A stretch of 64,000 bases of DNA from an uncultured Paracoccaceae bacterium (GTDB lineage Bacteria > Pseudomonadota > Alphaproteobacteria > Rhodobacterales > Rhodobacteraceae), in assembly GCA_951812305.1 (NCBI GenBank), contig CATOSB010000002.1:930001-994000 (forward strand), read 5' to 3'. Positions 55,011 through 63,478 of the stretch are shown here, one piece after another. The notes below the pieces were generated by a model. That model saw nothing but the letters and a program-made list of their open reading frames with translations, had not been told where the DNA came from and made no database searches. The position numbers were made by a program, and so were the translations under genes. Within the stretch, counting starts at the first letter, position 1. Each line of letters opens with the position of its first letter.

Positions 55011-55730
55011 ATGAATACAGGGCATATACTATCAGCGTTCGATACCGATCTTGATCGTATCCAATCCCTTATGCTTCGCATGGGTGGCCTGGTCGAAACT
55101 GCAATGCATGACGCGATGACCGCACTTGAAAAGGGCGATCTGGAACTGGCGGATAAGGTCAGGTCCGGGGATCAGATCATCGACGATCTGGACGAGGAAA
55201 TCCGGCAGGAGGTTGAACGCGTTATCGCGCTTCGCTCCCCAACGGCGGGCGATCTTCGAACCGTCCTGTCCGTTTTGAACATCGCCAGCACATTGGAACG
55301 CTGTGGCGACTATGCGCGCAACGTGGCCAAACGGACATTTGTGCTGGAAGAATTCAACTATTCCTCGACGCTCAACGGAACATTGCGGCGCATGTCACGC
55401 GTGGTTGAATCCATGTTGGCAGACGCGCTCGATGCCTATGTCAATCGCGATCAGGCTAAGGCCGAGGATGTGATCGAACGCGATCTGGAAACCGATCAGA
55501 TATACAATTCCCTGTTTCGTGAGTTGCTGACCCATATGATGGAAGACCCGCGTACAATCGCCCCGGCTATGCACCTGCATTTTATCGCCAAAAACATCGA
55601 ACGGGTTGGGGATCACACTACGAACATAGCCGAACAGACAATTTACCTGATCACCGGCAAATTACCAAGTGATGACAGGCCGAAACAGGATGTCACAACG
55701 GTCAACTTGTCAGAGCTTCGCGATGGCTAG
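55011..55730 (+). CDS. phoU: Phosphate-signalling protein PhoU
   Basis: 239 residues, two repeats of a three-helix bundle with the PhoU metal motifs (DDLDEEIRQEVERVIALRSP; NIERVGDHTTNIAEQTIYLITG). It links Pst transport to PhoR, keeping the kinase quiet when phosphate is ample. It lies 9 bp after pstB and overlaps phoB by 8 bp. Confidence 0.96.
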   Translation: MNTGHILSAFDTDLDRIQSLMLRMGGLVETAMHDAMTALEKGDLELADKVRSGDQIIDDLDEEIRQEVERVIALRSPTAGDLRTVLSVLNIASTLERCGDYARNVAKRTFVLEEFNYSSTLNGTLRRMSRVVESMLADALDAYVNRDQAKAEDVIERDLETDQIYNSLFRELLTHMMEDPRTIAPAMHLHFIAKNIERVGDHTTNIAEQTIYLITGKLPSDDRPKQDVTTVNLSELRDG

Positions 55731-56406
55731 TTCTCGCGCCCAGATACTGGTGGTTGAAGACGAAGCCGCGCAGCGTGAAGTCATCGCCTATAATCTTCGC
55801 AAAGAAGGATACGTGGTTCGCACCGCACAAGATGGCGACGAAGCGGAACTTGAACTGGCCGAAGAGGTGCCTGATCTGATTCTGCTGGATTGGATGATGC
55901 CCGGCGCATCCGGGCTGGAGCTTGCGCGGCGCATTCGCAAAAGGCCGGAGACAAGGGAAATTCCACTTATCATGCTGACCGCGCGTGCAGAGGAAGACGA
56001 CGTCATTCGCGGATTGGATGTGGGGGCAGACGACTATGTCACCAAACCTTATTCCGTGACCGAGTTGCTTGCGCGGATACGCTCTATCTTACGGCGCAGC
56101 AAAACCGGCGGTATCGATCTCATACGTGTCGACGAGATAGAAATGAACGTGGAAACCTATCGAGTTTATGTATCTGGTCAGGAAATTTCGCTGGGACCGC
56201 TGGAATTCAAGCTACTTCGAACCCTGATGGAACGGCCCGGCAGGGTTTTTGAACGCGAGCAGCTTCTGGATAAGGTTTGGGGGCGAGACATTTACGTGGA
56301 TAGCCGAACGGTGGACGTACATATCGGAAGATTGCGAAAAACGCTTGGACCCGAAGCCGGGCGCCAAATTCGGACTGTCCGCGGCAAGGGATATGCGCTT
56401 GGCTAG
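55723..56406 (+). CDS. phoB: Phosphate response regulator PhoB
   Basis: 227 residues. Receiver domain with acidic pair E12/D13, phosphorylation site D56 (DLILLDWMMPG) and K108 (VTKPYS). The OmpR-type winged helix is at the C-terminus (LGPLEFKLLRTLMERPGRVFEREQLLDKVWG, SRTVDVHIGRLRKTLG). The start at ATG 55723 lies inside the end of phoU. It activates the Pho regulon, presumably including pstS through the box at 50328. Confidence 0.96.
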   Translation: MASSRAQILVVEDEAAQREVIAYNLRKEGYVVRTAQDGDEAELELAEEVPDLILLDWMMPGASGLELARRIRKRPETREIPLIMLTARAEEDDVIRGLDVGADDYVTKPYSVTELLARIRSILRRSKTGGIDLIRVDEIEMNVETYRVYVSGQEISLGPLEFKLLRTLMERPGRVFEREQLLDKVWGRDIYVDSRTVDVHIGRLRKTLGPEAGRQIRTVRGKGYALG

Positions 56407-56735
56407 CGGCAATGTCGTATCATTCCGCTGACGACCAAATTTGCGATAGCAAACCATTCAAGCCCAAATGCGCTGGACCGCAGCTCGACTGAGCGCTGCG
56501 CGAGCGCATACATCCGTTGATCGCGCAGCGTTCCTGTTGAACGAATGAACAGGTCGCTGGCCATTAACGTGTACGATGCACGGACCGCTTGCCAGTCTTT
56601 CTGCAACCGCAGTTTGTGTCGCCTTGTCCGATGACAATAAAGCTGAGCTCGACTCGGAATCGGGCCAATTCCAGATCGACGCCCTACATTTGCGAAAACG
56701 GTTCTACAAATGGGCCGTTTTATTGAACTTCCAAC
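56407..56735. other. 329-bp region between phoB and IS66 copy 3
   Basis: Less GC-rich than its surroundings. A minus-strand open frame crosses it, but its N-terminal part comes from the IS end, and I found no domain, signal or ribosome site. No terminator or repeat is evident. Treated as non-coding. Confidence 0.5.
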
Positions 56736-58336
56736 GTAACTCCCAAGCACCCTGTCCGATAGGGTTGCGGGGTTTTGTTCCGTCAGAGCCGTGCGATGAT
56801 CTGAGGTGGTGACAGGGTCAGGATTTCCAGGATGTTGAACCGGTGTTTTCTGGCCGTCGAGATGACGGACCTGATGTCGGCGAAGACCCGCGCGCCCTCG
56901 AGGGTGCGGAAGGTGCCCGAGATTTTCATGCGCAGCTTCATCATGCGCAGGTCCTGTTCGGCCTGATTGTTTGTGAATGGGACCGCGAAGTCGGCGATGA
57001 ATCGCAAAACGTCATCGCGGTAGTCACGCAGGCGGAGGAGCAGGTTGTGGCCTGGCCGCCTGGCTTTTCGGCCGCGGGTGCCGGGGCTTTTGGCCAGCGG
57101 GGGCCGGCGTTCGTGGAAGGCGAGCCCCTTGGCGAGGATCGCCATGTATCTGGTGACTATACCCTGGCGAACCAGTTCCGGGAGTTCGGTCTCGCCTTGA
57201 TCCTGAGCCGCGCATCTGAGCTGATTGGCGCTATGAAGCACTGCGCTCATCTCCGTCGCCCAAGGCTCTTTTTCGATCTCTTCGATGGCCTTGAGTTCGC
57301 GCAAGTGATGCGCCCCGCAGAGGGCGTGGGCGTCCACTCCGCTCATATGGGCGTAGTAGGGTTTCCAGTGATCATGAATGATCGTCCCGCCGGTCAGGAA
57401 GGTTGGAACAGCACCGCGTTTGGCGCTGATGCGGTAATGGGTGAAGGCGGTATCGCAGATCGTGTGCAGCCAGTGCAGCTTGCCGGCAACACGAAGTCCG
57501 GTCTCGTCCAGATGCCGAACGCCGCCTTCGGCAAGCCGGGCGAGAATGTGTTCAACCACGACACCCATCTTATTTGCCGCGCCGCGCGTCCAGTTGGTCA
57601 CGCTGGCCGCGCACAAGCTGGTGGCCCCAAACAGGTCGCGCATAAGCTGGCAGACCCGATCCTCGGGTATCAGCTGCTGAACATTGCAATAGACCGCCAC
57701 TGCCCGCATGCGCGTGCCATATTGCACATGCGCGGCCACGCCATCGGGAAAGCCAGCCGTCGTCGTGGCTCGACAATGGTCGCAACAATAAACCGCCGCC
57801 TGATGCTCGGTGACCTCCAGGCGTGGCGCAGGCAAGTCGAACACCTGACGCTTCTCGATCCCTTTCACCATCTCCGCCGTCAGGGCGCTCTGACAGGCGC
57901 TGCAATGCGTCGCCTCATGCCGTTCGACAAAGTCGGGTGTTGACGTCTGGCGCAGGGTGTCGCCCCGGTGGCCAACTTGGCCGCCACTTTTCTTTCCGGA
58001 TTTGCCACGCAGGCTGCGCGGGGCTGGCTTCTTCAGGCTATCACTTGAAGGGGGCTTGCTGCTATTGCTGCTGTTCTTGGCCAACTGTCGGCGCAGGTCC
58101 GTGATCTCTTCCGCCATGCTCGCCAACGCAGCTTCAAGCTCAGCGATCCGACGCAGAGCCGTGGCGAGAAGTTGTTCAAGGGCGGCAACCTGATCCATCC
58201 CACCACTGATTCAGAGAAATCAACCCGGCGCCACAGAATTCAGACAAGAAAGAAAAAAAACACGCGCAAAATGGCAAATTCGACTCACCATAAAACTGAC
58301 AATAACACTCAAACGTGGGGGGTGCTTGGGAGTTAC
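56736..58336 (-). mobile_element. IS66-family element, copy 3 (1601 bp)
   Basis: Same ends as copies 1 and 2, with the 8-bp duplication CTTCCAAC at 56728-56735 and 58337-58344. It ends 30 bp before an IS630-family element. Confidence 0.95.
56783..58198 (-). CDS. IS66-family transposase (copy 3)
   Basis: 471 residues, differing from copies 1 and 2 by two substitutions: Gly to Ser in SDSLKK near residue 54 and Gln to Arg in ERRPPLAK near residue 366. All catalytic motifs are kept. Confidence 0.95.
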   Translation of the reverse strand: MDQVAALEQLLATALRRIAELEAALASMAEEITDLRRQLAKNSSNSSKPPSSDSLKKPAPRSLRGKSGKKSGGQVGHRGDTLRQTSTPDFVERHEATHCSACQSALTAEMVKGIEKRQVFDLPAPRLEVTEHQAAVYCCDHCRATTTAGFPDGVAAHVQYGTRMRAVAVYCNVQQLIPEDRVCQLMRDLFGATSLCAASVTNWTRGAANKMGVVVEHILARLAEGGVRHLDETGLRVAGKLHWLHTICDTAFTHYRISAKRGAVPTFLTGGTIIHDHWKPYYAHMSGVDAHALCGAHHLRELKAIEEIEKEPWATEMSAVLHSANQLRCAAQDQGETELPELVRQGIVTRYMAILAKGLAFHERRPPLAKSPGTRGRKARRPGHNLLLRLRDYRDDVLRFIADFAVPFTNNQAEQDLRMMKLRMKISGTFRTLEGARVFADIRSVISTARKHRFNILEILTLSPPQIIARL

Positions 58337-58366
58337 CTTCCAACACAATTCAATTGCGGTCTAATA

Positions 58367-59531
58367 CCAACGGCGGGATGATTTGACTCGCTTTTTGGAT
58401 TCCCAAATTGTTCGGTATGTGACTCACTGTTTCTGTCCAGAGAGGGAGGGAGATATGGGTGCCGCGGTTCCGGTTTTGCGCGATGATTTCACGGTGCACG
58501 AGTTGCGCGCTTTAGCCGGTCGCGCGTCGAACGGCAAAGTAGCACGTCGGCTTTTGGCGATTGCTCTGGTGCTTGAAGGGTCGTCGCGCAAGGTTGCTGC
58601 CCAGAGTTGCGGGATGGATCGCCAAACCCTTCGAGACTGGGTCCATCGATACAATGTCGAAGGTCCTGACGGGCTGTCAGATCGTGGGGGTGGCGGCGCG
58701 AAACCTCGATTGTCGCCGGAGCAGATAGCGCAGCTTGCGGTCTGGGTGGAGGCTGGCCCTGATCCGGCCCGCGATGGTGTGGTTCGCTGGCGTCGCGCCG
58801 ATCTTGCCCGGCGCATTGAGGCGGAGTTCGAGATCAAGCTCCACGAACGCACAGTAGGTAGTTATTTGGTTCAACTGGGCTTTCGCAGGCTGTCGGTCCG
58901 CCCCGAACATCCCAACGCCGACCCAGTGGCACAGACTGCATTTAAAAAAAACTTTGCCAGCATCGTAGCCGACATTTTGACTGAACGGGCGAAAGGAAAG
59001 CCACTGGAAATATGGTTCCAGGACGAAGCACGGGTGGGCCAGCAGGGAACACTCACCCGTGTCTGGGCGAAGCGGGGAACCCGCCCACGTGCGCCCCGGG
59101 ATACCCGCTACAAATGGAGCTACGTATTTGGCGCTGCCTGTCCGGCACGTGGTGCCGCAGCTGGGCTGATCCTGCCTTATGTTAACACAGAGGCGATGGG
59201 CCTGCATCTCGACGAGGTCTCAAAAACAATCGCACCCGGTTCTCATGCGCTCCTGGTCACAGATGGCGCGGGGTGGCACGGAGCCAAGGGGCTCTTGGTG
59301 CCAGACAACATAACGCTCCTGAAGCTGCCCCCCTATGCGCCCGAACTCAACCCGATGGAAAATGTCTGGGCCTATCTGCGCTCCAACAAGCTGGCCATCA
59401 CCGTGTTCGATACCTACGAGCAGATCCTCGACAAATGCGCAGACGCCTGGAACTTCTTCGAAAATGACCCGCAGCGCATAACCTCAATAACGACCAGAGA
59501 ATGGGCAACGGTCAATTGATCAAGCCGTTGG
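58367..59531 (+). mobile_element. Second IS630-family element (1165 bp)
   Basis: Inverted ends CCAACGGC...GATxAxTTGAC are flanked by TA at 58365-58366 and 59532-59533. It differs from the element at 2194 in ends and transposase, so it is a separate IS type. The right-hand TA is part of TATAAT (59532-59537), 24 bp before the TTG of the MttB-family gene. Confidence 0.88.
58455..59519 (+). CDS. IS630-family transposase (single frame)
   Basis: 354 residues in one continuous frame, unlike the frameshifted IS630 transposase near the window start. Helix-turn-helix SRKVAAQSCGMDRQTLRDWVHRYN, second DNA-binding region WRRADLARRIEAEF, and DDE residues in IWFQDEARVGQQG, LVTDGAGWHGAKG and LPPYAPELNPMENVWAYLR. 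ATG 58455 follows AGAGGGAGGG. Complete and apparently functional. Confidence 0.92.
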   Translation: MGAAVPVLRDDFTVHELRALAGRASNGKVARRLLAIALVLEGSSRKVAAQSCGMDRQTLRDWVHRYNVEGPDGLSDRGGGGAKPRLSPEQIAQLAVWVEAGPDPARDGVVRWRRADLARRIEAEFEIKLHERTVGSYLVQLGFRRLSVRPEHPNADPVAQTAFKKNFASIVADILTERAKGKPLEIWFQDEARVGQQGTLTRVWAKRGTRPRAPRDTRYKWSYVFGAACPARGAAAGLILPYVNTEAMGLHLDEVSKTIAPGSHALLVTDGAGWHGAKGLLVPDNITLLKLPPYAPELNPMENVWAYLRSNKLAITVFDTYEQILDKCADAWNFFENDPQRITSITTREWATVN

Positions 59532-59537
59532 TATAAT
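59532..59537 (+). promoter_or_regulatory. TATAAT -10-like box ahead of the MttB-family operon, abutting IS630
   Basis: A consensus TATAAT begins with the TA duplication at the right IS630 end. In the uninterrupted sequence the same TATAAT stood after GCGGTCTAA. No convincing -35 is seen 17 bp upstream in the IS end. The native -35 region has been displaced. Confidence 0.45.
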
Positions 59538-59560
59538 GTCAAAATCGAGGAGCACGGATA

Positions 59561-61069
59561 TTGAGACGCAAAAGAAAGACTGCAAGGCGCGGCACAATTG
59601 CAGCTGCTGACGGTCACATGCCTGAGCCGGTGCCTGAGGGTGGGAACTTGCGACCGCTTTCTGATGATGATCTTTCGCAACTTTTGGCGAATGCGCTGGA
59701 AATTCTTGAGACCATCGGCATGGCCGGACTGCCCGAAAATGCAACGGAACGGGCATTGGTCGCAGGGGCACGTCACAGGGCGGGTGGGCGTTTGTGTTTT
59801 CCGGCAGAAATGGTCAGGGGGGCTTTGGCCCGCGCTCCTAAGCATATCTCTGTTCCGGGTTTCACGCCTGACAAAGATCTGTGCATAGGCGGTGGACGAG
59901 TTCATGTCGGCACCGGCGGTGCGGCTGTTCAGATTCTGGACGCCAAGACAGGAGGATATCGCGACAGTCATCTGGCGGATTTATATGCGTTGATGCGGGT
60001 GCTGGAGGCGTCGCAAAACATCCACTACGGCGTTCGCCCGGTTGTGGCGCGCGATATGGTCGACCCCTTCGAGCTCGATATGAACACGGCCTTCGCCAGC
60101 ATGAAAGCGACGTCGAAACCCATTGGTGTCAGCTTTTGTGACCCCGACCACATCGCGCCAGTGGTGGAGATGTTCGACATGGCGCTGGGGCACGACGGCG
60201 CGTTTCGGGAACGTCCCTTTTGTATGGCCGTGATCGTACATGTTGTGCCGCCGCTGACTTACGCGGCAGAAGGTGTTTTGATGCTGGAACACGCGGTCGG
60301 CGCGGGGATGATTCCGCAGATATGCTCCGCCGGTCAGGCCGGCGCGACCAGCCCTGTGACCTTGGCCGGAGCGCTGGCGCAGGGACTGGCGGAATGCCTC
60401 GCCGGGTTGGTCGTGGTCGACCAGATCGAACAAGGCGCGCCCTGTATCTATGCGCTGATGCCCTTCATATCCGATCTGCGCACCGGCGCGATGAGCGGAG
60501 GTGGAGGCGAAGCCGCCATAGCCAATGCCGCGGCCGCGCAGCTTTTGGCACATGTCGGGCTGCCCTCGACCGTCAGCGCGGGGATGACGGATTCCAAACT
60601 GGCGGATGCGCAGGCAGGCTACGAAAAAGGCTATACCGTTGCGCTGGCCGGTCACGCGGGCGCCGATATGATCAACCTGTCCGTGGGTATGCTTGGATCG
60701 ATCATGGTCGCCAGCCCAGAGGCGATGGTGATCGACAACGACATGTGTGGCGCAATCCTGCGGTCGATCCGGGGGATCGAGGTGTCCGACGCCACGCTTG
60801 ATCTGGACGCGATGGAACGCGTGGTGACAAATGACGGGCATTATCTGGGCGAAGCGGAAACGCTGAAGCGGATGAAATCGGACTATGTCTATCCTGCGCT
60901 GGCAGACCGTCAAAGCGTGAATGATTGGATTGAGGCCGGGCAGCACTCAATCTGGGACAAGGCGCGGACACGCGTGGCAGAAATCCTGTCCGCCCCGCCG
61001 CCCACACATCTGAGCGCAAAAAATGAAGCCCGCATTCGTTCCCGGTTTCCCATACGGCTGGGTCGCTGA
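59561..61069 (+). CDS. MttB-family (trimethylamine-type) methyltransferase, non-pyrrolysine
   Basis: 502 residues, the length of MttB-superfamily methyltransferases (TIM barrel). Blocks include VHVGTGGAAVQILD, LPSTVSAGMTDSKLADAQAGYEKG and the C-terminal NDGHYLGEAETLKRMKSDYVYP. No in-frame TAG is present, so it is a non-pyrrolysine member, a class that demethylates quaternary amines such as glycine betaine and passes the methyl to a corrinoid protein. No corrinoid protein is visible in the window. TTG 59561 is preceded by GAGGAG. It is followed directly by a demethylating dehydrogenase. Confidence 0.88.
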   Translation: MRRKRKTARRGTIAAADGHMPEPVPEGGNLRPLSDDDLSQLLANALEILETIGMAGLPENATERALVAGARHRAGGRLCFPAEMVRGALARAPKHISVPGFTPDKDLCIGGGRVHVGTGGAAVQILDAKTGGYRDSHLADLYALMRVLEASQNIHYGVRPVVARDMVDPFELDMNTAFASMKATSKPIGVSFCDPDHIAPVVEMFDMALGHDGAFRERPFCMAVIVHVVPPLTYAAEGVLMLEHAVGAGMIPQICSAGQAGATSPVTLAGALAQGLAECLAGLVVVDQIEQGAPCIYALMPFISDLRTGAMSGGGGEAAIANAAAAQLLAHVGLPSTVSAGMTDSKLADAQAGYEKGYTVALAGHAGADMINLSVGMLGSIMVASPEAMVIDNDMCGAILRSIRGIEVSDATLDLDAMERVVTNDGHYLGEAETLKRMKSDYVYPALADRQSVNDWIEAGQHSIWDKARTRVAEILSAPPPTHLSAKNEARIRSRFPIRLGR

Positions 61070-63478
61070 ATGCGGACGCATGTTCAGGCCGTGATCATTG
61101 GTGGCGGGGCGGTCGGCGCCGCGATTCTTTATCATCTGGCCAAGGCGGGCATCACCGACACCGTACTGATCGAAAAGAACGAATTGACCGCTGGATCGAC
61201 ATGGCACGCGGCAGGCAACATCCCGACCTATGCCAATTCGTGGCTGGGTATGCGCGCGGGAAACTATGCATGGCGGCTTTATAAAGAGCTGGCCAAAAAC
61301 CCCGAAGCGCCGATTACATATCGCCACACGTCGGCGATATGGCCCGCACATACAGCCGAAAGGATGCAGTTGTTTCAGCATCTGTGCGGCGTCTCGCAAT
61401 CCGCCGGGTTCGAGTTGTCGATGCTGACGCCACACGAGATCGAAGAAAGACACCCCTTTTGGCAGGCCGATGAAACGGTTTTGGGCGCCATTCTGGACCC
61501 TTATGAGGGCGACATCGACCCCAGCCAGTTGACACAAGCTCTGGCCAAACACGCGCGGGATCTGGGCGCAGAGGTCCGGCGATTCACCCGGGTGGTAGCG
61601 TTGAGACAACGCGCCAGCGGCGAATGGAACGTAGAAACGACGGCCGGAAATTTGGTCGCGGGCACCGTGATCAACGCGGCAGGATCAAGCGGCGCGGCCA
61701 TCGCCGCCATGGCGGGGCTGCATGTGCCGGTTGTCACGCTGGAACATCAGTACATGGTGACCACCGCGCTGTCCGAATTGGAAGCCGATACCACGCTATT
61801 CCCCCTGATCCGTGACCCGGACATCCGGTTCTATCTGCGCCGCGAACGCAACGCACTGCTGCTCGGGTCCTATGGGCATGAGGGCCGTCCAGTCTGGCAA
61901 TCTGGCGTGCCCGACGACTTTGAACGCCAGCTGTTTGCGGATGATATCGACGGCATGATGGCGGTGTTCGAGGCGGCCGCGTCGCACGTTCCGCTTCTGG
62001 CAGAGGCCGGCGCGCAGCGGTTCGTGAACGGCCCGATCCCCTATGCGCCTGATGCGCTTCCGCTGGTCGGGCCTGCGGGCGGCGTGCGCAATTTCTATCA
62101 CGCGACCGGAGTTCAGATCGGCATCACCCATTCCGCCGCCATCGGCAAGGCCATGGCAGAATGGCTGACAGAGGGTGAAACCGAATGGGACCTGTCGGCA
62201 TGGGACCCGCGCCGGTTCGGCGATTGGGCCACACAAGACTATGCCGCCGCCCGCGCGTCAGAGCATTACGACCTTCAATACGCGATCCCGTTCCCGCATC
62301 GGATCATGGCGTCAGGTCGGCCCGTGAACCAAACGCCTCTTTACGGCGCACTCGTGGATCAGGGCGCGGTGATGGGGCAAATTGGCGGCTGGGAACGCGC
62401 GTTCTGGTTTCGTCGCGACATGACCGCCGACATTACCCATCTCAGCTTTGACCACGAATCATGGCAGGATGCGGTGAAGCTGGAATGCGAGACGGTGCGC
62501 GACGCGGTGGGGGTCATGGACCACGGTGGCTTTGCCAAATTCGTACTCGAAGGCCCGGATGCCGCAAAGGTTCTGGACGAACTGACCTGCGGAACACTGC
62601 CGACCGTGGGCCGGGTGCGTCTGTCTTACATGCTAACGCCAAAGGGGCGCATCTGGTCAGAGGCGACGATTGCCCGGTTGACCAAGGACAAGTTTCTGCT
62701 GTGCGGCCCGACACTGGCGGTGGATCGCGATTTCGACTGGATCACGGCGGCTATCGGCGATGCGGATGCCGAGCTGACCAAAGGCTATGCCCAAGACGGC
62801 GCGCTGCTGGTCATGGGACCGAATGCACGCGAAGTGTTAAGCACCCTGACAGCCGACGACCTGACCGCACCGTGGATGAGTGCGACGGAGATGACCGTTG
62901 CGGGAGTACCCGTCACCGCCCTGCGCGTCAGCTATGTCGGAGAGTTGGGATGGGAACTGCATGTTGCGTCTGCTGATCTTGAAACGCTTTATCAAGCTGT
63001 GTGGGACATAGGCCGCCCACACGGCATTTGCAATTTCGGCTCCTACGCGTTGAACGCCATGCGCATCGAAAAGGGCTATCATGGCTGGGGTGCGGATTTC
63101 GGGACGGAATACACGCTGTTCGATGCAGGGCTGTCGCGGTTTGCAAATCTGGCCAAGGGTCGATTCACAGGCCGCGAGGCTGTCTTGGAACAGGCCAACA
63201 CGGTGCCCGAATGGGCGTTCATCGGGCTGGAAATCAATGATCCGGGGCCTGAGCCATTGCCATCCGATCCAATCCTTCTGGACGATGAGGTGATTGGCTA
63301 TCTCACATCTGTCTCGATGGGATACCGCACCGGCAAGCTGCTGGCGTTGGCCTATGTGAAGGTCGGAACGCTGGAAATTGACGGCACCTGCATTGTACGG
63401 GCCTTTGGACAGGACCGCGCCGCGCGCCGCCAGTCGCACCACGTCTATGACCCAGACAATGCGCGCCTGAAGGCATGA
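61070..63478 (+). CDS. FAD-dependent dimethylglycine/sarcosine dehydrogenase-like protein with GcvT domain
   Basis: 802 residues. FAD-binding domain: VIIGGGAVGAAILYHLAKAG (about 6-25), the GSTWHAAGNIP flavin-attachment region, and an FAO-type middle domain. From about 430 a GcvT-like tetrahydrofolate domain follows (HGGFAKFVLEGPDAAKVLDEL, SYVGELGWELHV, RIEKGYHGWGADFG). Such enzymes oxidise an N-methyl group and hand it to tetrahydrofolate. It begins directly after the MttB-family stop and its own stop overlaps the sulfatase start, so the three act as one operon. Confidence 0.9.
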   Translation: MRTHVQAVIIGGGAVGAAILYHLAKAGITDTVLIEKNELTAGSTWHAAGNIPTYANSWLGMRAGNYAWRLYKELAKNPEAPITYRHTSAIWPAHTAERMQLFQHLCGVSQSAGFELSMLTPHEIEERHPFWQADETVLGAILDPYEGDIDPSQLTQALAKHARDLGAEVRRFTRVVALRQRASGEWNVETTAGNLVAGTVINAAGSSGAAIAAMAGLHVPVVTLEHQYMVTTALSELEADTTLFPLIRDPDIRFYLRRERNALLLGSYGHEGRPVWQSGVPDDFERQLFADDIDGMMAVFEAAASHVPLLAEAGAQRFVNGPIPYAPDALPLVGPAGGVRNFYHATGVQIGITHSAAIGKAMAEWLTEGETEWDLSAWDPRRFGDWATQDYAAARASEHYDLQYAIPFPHRIMASGRPVNQTPLYGALVDQGAVMGQIGGWERAFWFRRDMTADITHLSFDHESWQDAVKLECETVRDAVGVMDHGGFAKFVLEGPDAAKVLDELTCGTLPTVGRVRLSYMLTPKGRIWSEATIARLTKDKFLLCGPTLAVDRDFDWITAAIGDADAELTKGYAQDGALLVMGPNAREVLSTLTADDLTAPWMSATEMTVAGVPVTALRVSYVGELGWELHVASADLETLYQAVWDIGRPHGICNFGSYALNAMRIEKGYHGWGADFGTEYTLFDAGLSRFANLAKGRFTGREAVLEQANTVPEWAFIGLEINDPGPEPLPSDPILLDDEVIGYLTSVSMGYRTGKLLALAYVKVGTLEIDGTCIVRAFGQDRAARRQSHHVYDPDNARLKA

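Noticed and set aside
56403..56750. A 115-codon minus-strand open frame between phoB and IS66 copy 3
   Set aside because: Its start lies in the IS end, and no signal, domain or ribosome site is seen. The last 60 residues look protein-like but give no family, so I left it as non-coding.
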